Assembly (NCBI GenBank): GCA_944470555.2
Contig: OX104130.1
Coordinates: forward strand, 57,507,491 to 57,571,490
Direction of reading: 5' to 3'
Length of the DNA stretch: 64,000 nt
Source: Heterobilharzia americana
Lineage: Eukaryota > Platyhelminthes > Trematoda > Strigeidida > Schistosomatidae
Shown: piece after piece, positions 54,201-61,400 of the stretch
How the letters are laid out: every line of letters begins with the position of its first letter
How positions within the stretch are numbered: position 1 is the stretch's first letter
Translations under genes and position numbers: made by a program
The notes under the pieces: model-generated
What the model was told of the DNA's origin: nothing
What the model saw: only the letters and a program-made list of their open reading frames with translations
Databases searched by the model: none

Positions 54201-57200
54201 CTTCTATCTATGACTACTTTGGTGCACCCTTTATCAGCTGGAATTATAACGACGTTCACTGTATTCTTCAGGTTCTTAGGAGCTTTCTGTTCTTCCCTGG
54301 TTAGTTGAGTGCGGTTTTGCTTCCATCTAGTTAAAGGTACCATTAATTGTCGTATTTCCTGTTGGGTACCAGAGTTTACTCCTGAAGTCTTCAGTGATGA
54401 CTCTAGGGATGCAAAGAATTCCGGTCCAGAAGCGTCTCCTGCAATGTAATTTCATCCTTTCTGGAGAAGTTCCTCGAACTTGGTCCGAGATTGTTTGGAC
54501 AAGTCGACTACACAGTCACTTGTTTCTTCCCCTACTGGTACTTGAGGTTTTGAAATCGTGGCAAGCTCCTCTCGAAGGATGCTTCTCCTCTGTTCTTTGT
54601 GTCGTCTTCTTGATTTTTCAGTCTCAGTTAACAACGTTAAAAAGTGTTCAGTTGAATATCCCCTTCAGCTTTCTCTTTTAGCTTTCCATTAGCCGCTGAT
54701 ATTTTCGAATACTATGATGAGCATCGGGAATCATCAGTTGCATCATGTATCTTCCATTACTTGCCACTAATTTACAATCCACTGAACAGGCGATAGGTAG
54801 TTTGTATCTGACACTAGTTGGTAGAACATGATGGCGTAGACACTCTCCTATGGAGACCTCTCATTTCCGAACAAGTGACATATTTGCTAGTATTCTTATC
54901 AGATTATTAAGAGTTTGTGAACTTGGGTCTTCGATTGATTGGGCTAACATTTCGATGCAATTTACTTTAAAATTTCAAATCCTAAAAGGCAGTTTAATTC
55001 CTTCGAGAAACAGGTCATTTATTTAGAAACTTCCAGGACAAATAATTCAGTGAAGAAACATTTTTCTCGACGAGTCATTTTCAGCAGCTGTACATTCGTA
55101 TTTATATTAAAAACAAACAAATAGATTAGTCTGTTATTGGTTAGTAGGTCAACATGCAGTCATCAAAACACAATGCTCTAAGGTGAAATAATGGGTCAAT
55201 TTTAGAATTAGAAAGGGATTGTGTAATCCAGTTTACCCAAAGAAAATATGCAGTGGATTAACGTGATGAATGATAAGTTAAAAACAAACAGGTCAACGAT
55301 GACAATCTGAAACAGTGAGTCTCTTTGATGAATTTGCATAATGTAATAGCAGGGCGGAGATTATTTGAGAAAATAAGAGTGACTTTAAAGGCCACCCTAC
55401 CAACAACTAAAATAACCAATCAAACTTTAGTATTTTATGAGTATCTGCCCTTCCAGCCGAAACAGAGAAACCTGATTGGTTATTTCGATTGTTGTTAGGG
55501 TGGCCTTTAAAGTCACCCGAAAATAATAATACTAACTATAATCAGTAATCGGAGTATTGTGAGAATTTTAATAAGAGATTGGAGCTAATATGTTAAGATG
55601 TGGAAAAATAAAAAGTAATGATAACCAGTCAGTAAGAATAAGATGAAGCAGTTAAGAAACTCAAGAAAGGATTATGGCCACAGCAAAACAAGAGAATTGA
55701 CGAACCTTTTCTGTATGCAGAGCTCAGACTTTAATTGTTGGATTGCCAAGGCCTCCACTAAACATAGGCGACGGGTCCGCACACTTTTTGAGCCTTTTGA
55801 CTTGACTTTGTACAGGATTTTGAAACAAAACTGTGGGGAAGTGACGTGATTACAGTTGACCAAATGATGCAAAATGAAACTATGGCCTGACTTACGTTCT
55901 CCTCTATACAACCAAGAAGGATAGTGCTCAGAGATGCATTTGGAAAAACTGCTCCAATCTCCCCTTAAAATCCCCACAATACTTAACTCCAACTGTTGAC
56001 TAGTATTATTATTTTTGATCCGTCCGTTTTCAACCTTTTATTCATCACGTTAATCTGCTGCATATTTTCCTTGGGCACACTGGATTACACAGTCGCTCTC
56101 CTACCCTACAATTGGCCCACAATTTCACCATAGAAAATTCTGTTTTGATGACCGCATGTTGACCTATTCAGCCAATAACAGACTAATCTATTTGTTTGTT
56201 CTTAAAATAAATACAAATGTACAGCTGCTGAAAGTGAATCGTTGAAAGGAAATTTTTCTACTCCTTAAGAAGCTGCTTAGCAAGGAATTTTACAAACGAA
56301 TGTTACAGATAATTTTTTTCATCTTTCCCCTTGCTAGGTTGTAAAATATTTCGATATCTTTCCGAAAATTTCGTCTAAAACTGGTTAACCTGATTTTCTC
56401 ATTCATTTGTTTGACTCAAATAGGATTATTTTCAAAGCTCTTCTCCATCCCATCTCCTGTTTTTGTTAGTAACAGAAGGTGAGTTAGGCTAATTGATTTC
56501 TCAGACTTATCCTTCTTGACTAGAAATATGTTATCAGTTTGAGTATCTGAGATATCCATAGGTTGGCAGACTGGTATTTTTCATACCGGATAATGACTGA
56601 AGGTGAAATGGAAATCTGAACGGCGGTTAGGTTTGAACCAACGATCTGAGCTTACAGAAATCAACTAAATTGAACAAAATTATTCTATGTGAATATATTG
56701 GTCGTATTTATTTATTACCATTCAGATATACAATTTCCGAACTTCAATCACTCATTCACTTGATGAAGAACACTAATGAAAAGAGGAAATCTGTAGTGTA
56801 ATACTAAGTACTACTTAATTTACTCTCACTGTAATCGCTTAGCCACCGGTATTTAAAGCTATGAAGTTATAAAACGGCTATCCGGTATGTTTATATGAAA
56901 ACAAACTACAAGGTTTGTACTGTGCAAACATGTGACAGTTGTTTAAAAGCAAAAGAATTCTAGATGGGTTTATTATTTCTTGGATTAACTAATTATTTTT
57001 TTAGAAAAAGGTGTTTAACGGCTAAATATTACTCAAAATCAAATAATTTGCGAAAATTCTAGATTTTTATATACCTTGCACTAATACAATATGTGGTAGA
57101 AAACAGTTTTGTAAATTTTTCTGCTGTGGTTTTTTAGTTTCACTCGAATTGAAACTCATAACCGCTATACTTGTTGATTCTTTCATACGTCAGTTTTCCG

Positions 57201-58395
57201 AAATCTTGTGGAACAAACTCTTATATAATTTTAATCCCATAATTTGCTTAGTGTACAGACAACTGAGAAAAGTTCATATAGCTACTTTGCGCATTTTTTC
57301 TAAGTGTAAAATATTGTACATTGATCGGTCAATGGAGGGTAACCAACTTCATATTGTCTAGACCTAAGTACTAACCAAATTCTACCGATGATCTTGCGAT
57401 GTGGCGTTCTGTCGATTGCCTCCATCCAAGTAATATCTATCAAAGTGCATTGTGATGCTGAGCTGCCTGGTCTGGTGGCGACATTGTGAAGTGATCGATA
57501 AGATTCGATCAGCACTAAGGACCAGACAACATGGAGTTGGTTACCCAATCAATGTATCTAATCCAGTTCTACAGGATCTCAGTCACAGCCTGGGTGGTTC
57601 ATTGGTAACGTCGCTGACTACAACACTTGATGACGTGGGTCCGAATCTCAGGCGGGAACAGTGGTTTCGTCGGAGTTGCAGACACGCCTTGCTGGCAAGT
57701 GCCAATAAGCACAAAACCTAGGTCCAGGGCTTTCGGCTGATTGCTCCCACCCAACTAACATCTGTGGAATATTATATTTAAAGGTAGAGTATGATAAGGC
57801 TTTAGTGAAAATATGCATTCACTCAGACCCATGTATTTTCAACGTTACCATAGGAATATTCCGCAGACGGACATCCAGGTTATTTATTTGACAACTAGCC
57901 AGCCTAACCAATGAGGTATATCTTTGACACAGAATTAGGAGTAAATTTATATTATGAAGGTAAAATGTACGACATTACTTTTGAAGAACTTACTGTTAAA
58001 TACTGACTGGACATTCTAGATAGTTTGACTGCAATCTTCTGAGTATCTATCTCAAGTGAAATGAACTGGAGCATCAGTGCAGCTGATTCTTGATTCTAAT
58101 CAAAATAAACAGTAGTAGAGGGAAAAAAAGAATGTATATTTTATATCATAACACATAGTAAATGAGTATTCGCTTTTTCCTTTTTACAGAATTTGACTTG
58201 ACATTTTAAAATGTTGAATGTTCGCACATTTCATATAATAGATATTTCTTAAGTTTACATTCAAGTTAATGTGCTTCTTTATGCAAACGCAATACTGTCA
58301 ACTTCAGAAAACTGGGTTATCTGATTATAGAGCGTCTAACTTGTGATGATCATTTAGGGATATAATTAAATATCTAAAGAAATGATATCCGTAGA

Positions 58396-58450
<55 letters not shown>

Positions 58451-61400
58451 TAGATGAATGGTTTCTTTTCATCTTAGACAATGAAGAAATGTTTGCAACT
58501 GTAATTCCGTTTCCTAACTTTATAGAACGGAATGAGAAGTAAAAATTTATCTCATACACGTAATGTCATTGTACAATACTTATTTAAAGACGCTAGTCGA
58601 AAATATACCTAAAAACTCAGTTCGGTCCCAAACGAGCAAAACAGCTGTCTCGTGTTTAGATCACTCTGACCTCTGTGGCGAAATCTATCGTTTTTAACTA
58701 CACAGATCATTCAGAAGTAGTGTGTTTCGCTAGTTCATTATATTTTTGTGTCAGAGTTCACACCTTGTGATCTTGACTGAGTGGCTTCCAACGGAAACTA
58801 TGTGGACACTAATGTTGGACAGTTGAAAAACTCCTCAGTTGTGGGAAATGTCAACGTGGACTGTGGAATTTGTAAATCATTTGCGAACTGATCATCCTTA
58901 TTTAGGTTACCCGTTCATTCAAGACAGCTAGCCAGATCTAGAGGATCTAAATACTTAGGTCCTTTCAGCTGAATTTATCCCAGTACACGGCTGATGAGCT
59001 CGGCCCCAAGTGAGCGAAATGTCTGTTGTTTAGATTAGTCTGACCCGGTGAAATCTTAAAGTTGGTCTGAATACTTTCTGACTACTCATGCTGTTTACTA
59101 GTACACTTCGTCAGGTATTCTCTTCTGACAGTTTCTATGGATAATCCTTGAGGTTGTTCGCAACCAGATCCTATGCCCATCTTCTACTTGTTTCGCTGTG
59201 AATGAAAAGATAAGATTTTATTATCAGTAAATGACTGAAATAAAAGCAAAAAGTTTATTTTAATCGAATAACTGTAGAACAAGAGGTAGATAAAGTGGAA
59301 AAAACCGATTTAGAACAGTCACTCATCCATCTTCAACTCGAAGATACTTTAGAGCGTAAGCAAAATTATTCAAGGTGAAAAAATTTTATCCTGTCGACTT
59401 CAACCTCACTGACTTATTGCTAATCAATGCACAACAACAGCTAGAAATCGCTGAAATTGTCTCAGACTAGGTTTTTCGATGCCCTGAAAATTCTTTATTA
59501 TGATCGTAAAAAAATATTCGTTTTCAAGGTCTACACCTTCATACTGTACACTTGACTTTAATATGGAGCGTCAAAAACATTGACATATAAAATGAGTTGC
59601 ACAGGTAAGTCAAACCTTTTCATGTCTCTTCTTTATACTTCACCTCATTTGAAAGTCATTCTAGTTCATTTATATCAAACATTTTTCAAGATTTCTAATG
59701 AATGCATTTGTTTTTAACAGTAAATTGCTCATTTTGAAGCTTTTACAGTCACTTCACTTATAGCTGCTATCAAATACACTCAAAAATCAATTCTCAGCGA
59801 TAAACAAACATCCACAGATAGAAAAATCACGTCTTTCACAACAGCTAGTATAAAATTTATTGCCGTTATATGCAACACATGGTAACATTTGCAAATCAAA
59901 AAGTTGAGTCCATTTTACAGATGAGTCAAATTACTATTAAATTATTTTTGAGTGATTATTAGCTTTTTGAAATAGATTCCCTTACTGATCTCGGTCCATG
60001 ATGAATGCCATGCTGGTATCAGTTAAATCCCCATAGACCCCCAAAACGTAATACTGTCCAACATCCATTAGTAACATGCTTTCAGATGATATTTCCCGAA
60101 ATTCAAATGAAAAGTCATGCCCTATGGAGTAAACCGAGTCGGATGTGAGGAAAACCACTGAACGATGGCATCGAACGACGGTAGCCCAACATTGAGAATT
60201 GACCACCGAATTCCGGCACAGTGATTCAATGATGACATGCTTGCTGCGAAACCTGAAGGTCCCGGTTGCGCACTGCTGATGGGTCTTATACTAGAAAGAA
60301 ACAGCAGTCTCCTGCGCCTGGGTTTTTAATTATTCTCATACTGTCACTTTGCGATAAACGCCACGCTGAAATCAATTACCTTCCCGTGAACCTCCAACCT
60401 ATGAAATAAAAGTGTGTAAACAGTTTTGATCTTGAAATCAAGAATTATCTTTGGAGTTTCCCTCATATTTATAAACTAAAATATCACTTATCTTGCTAGT
60501 TAAAACCAGCCACGGAACTGGTAAAATACAAGAGTCCCTAGAAGTGTGCACCATCAACTCTTTCTACAAAATAAAATGTAAGAATAGATTTGCTGGATTT
60601 TTGTTAACTGATTACCTTAATTGATTCTGACATGAGTTTATGTGATAGGCTAAGAGTCAGTGTTATTGTGCAAAGGCTTGTGATACCACTCAGTTGCTCA
60701 AATTGAAGTATTCAGAGTGAGATGTGGACCAGGGACCTATTGTTTGAAATTTTAATGCATAATCCATTCAGCCAACCACAACTTCTTTTCATAAATGCTA
60801 AGCGCTGTGCATTCTCATCCAAAAAAGAGGATAAGCATTTACAGACTTAGTAATTTCCGAATGAGACAATTTAGATTTCAGGTACACTCAAGTTTCCGGT
60901 GACTGACTCTGTAGCTAATTTCAGTTCAGTGTGAAAATGATTTCCGAGCTGAAGATATTAGGTTAAGTATTGACAGAAAGTCAGCAGATAATATGTATGA
61001 AAAGCGAATAGAAGTTTCAAAGATGAATAAATCTCAAAGCATTCAGAAGATTCATTACCGATAACTTTTCTTTCTTCAAAATAATTTCACACTGCTTGAT
61101 GCATTTATGACAGACGTGCAGCAGATCCCGATCAAGAGCCAATTGTGTTAAAGTGACCAAGAGTTTGAATCTAAGTGAGCAGAACGGAATAAAATATAAG
61201 CATGAGGTATTGAAGACAAGAAGGTCATCAAGCAAGAATATGTGGTCAATAATTTCCCATGCAAAACAGCATGATACCTGGAGTCAACTAGATGCTTTAA
61301 GATTGTGAAAACTCATATTTAAACATGCGCAAGGTTTTTTGACTGAGTTGAAAACATTAGACACTGAAGTGCAGGTCACTAATTCAAAGACTACCAGGTT

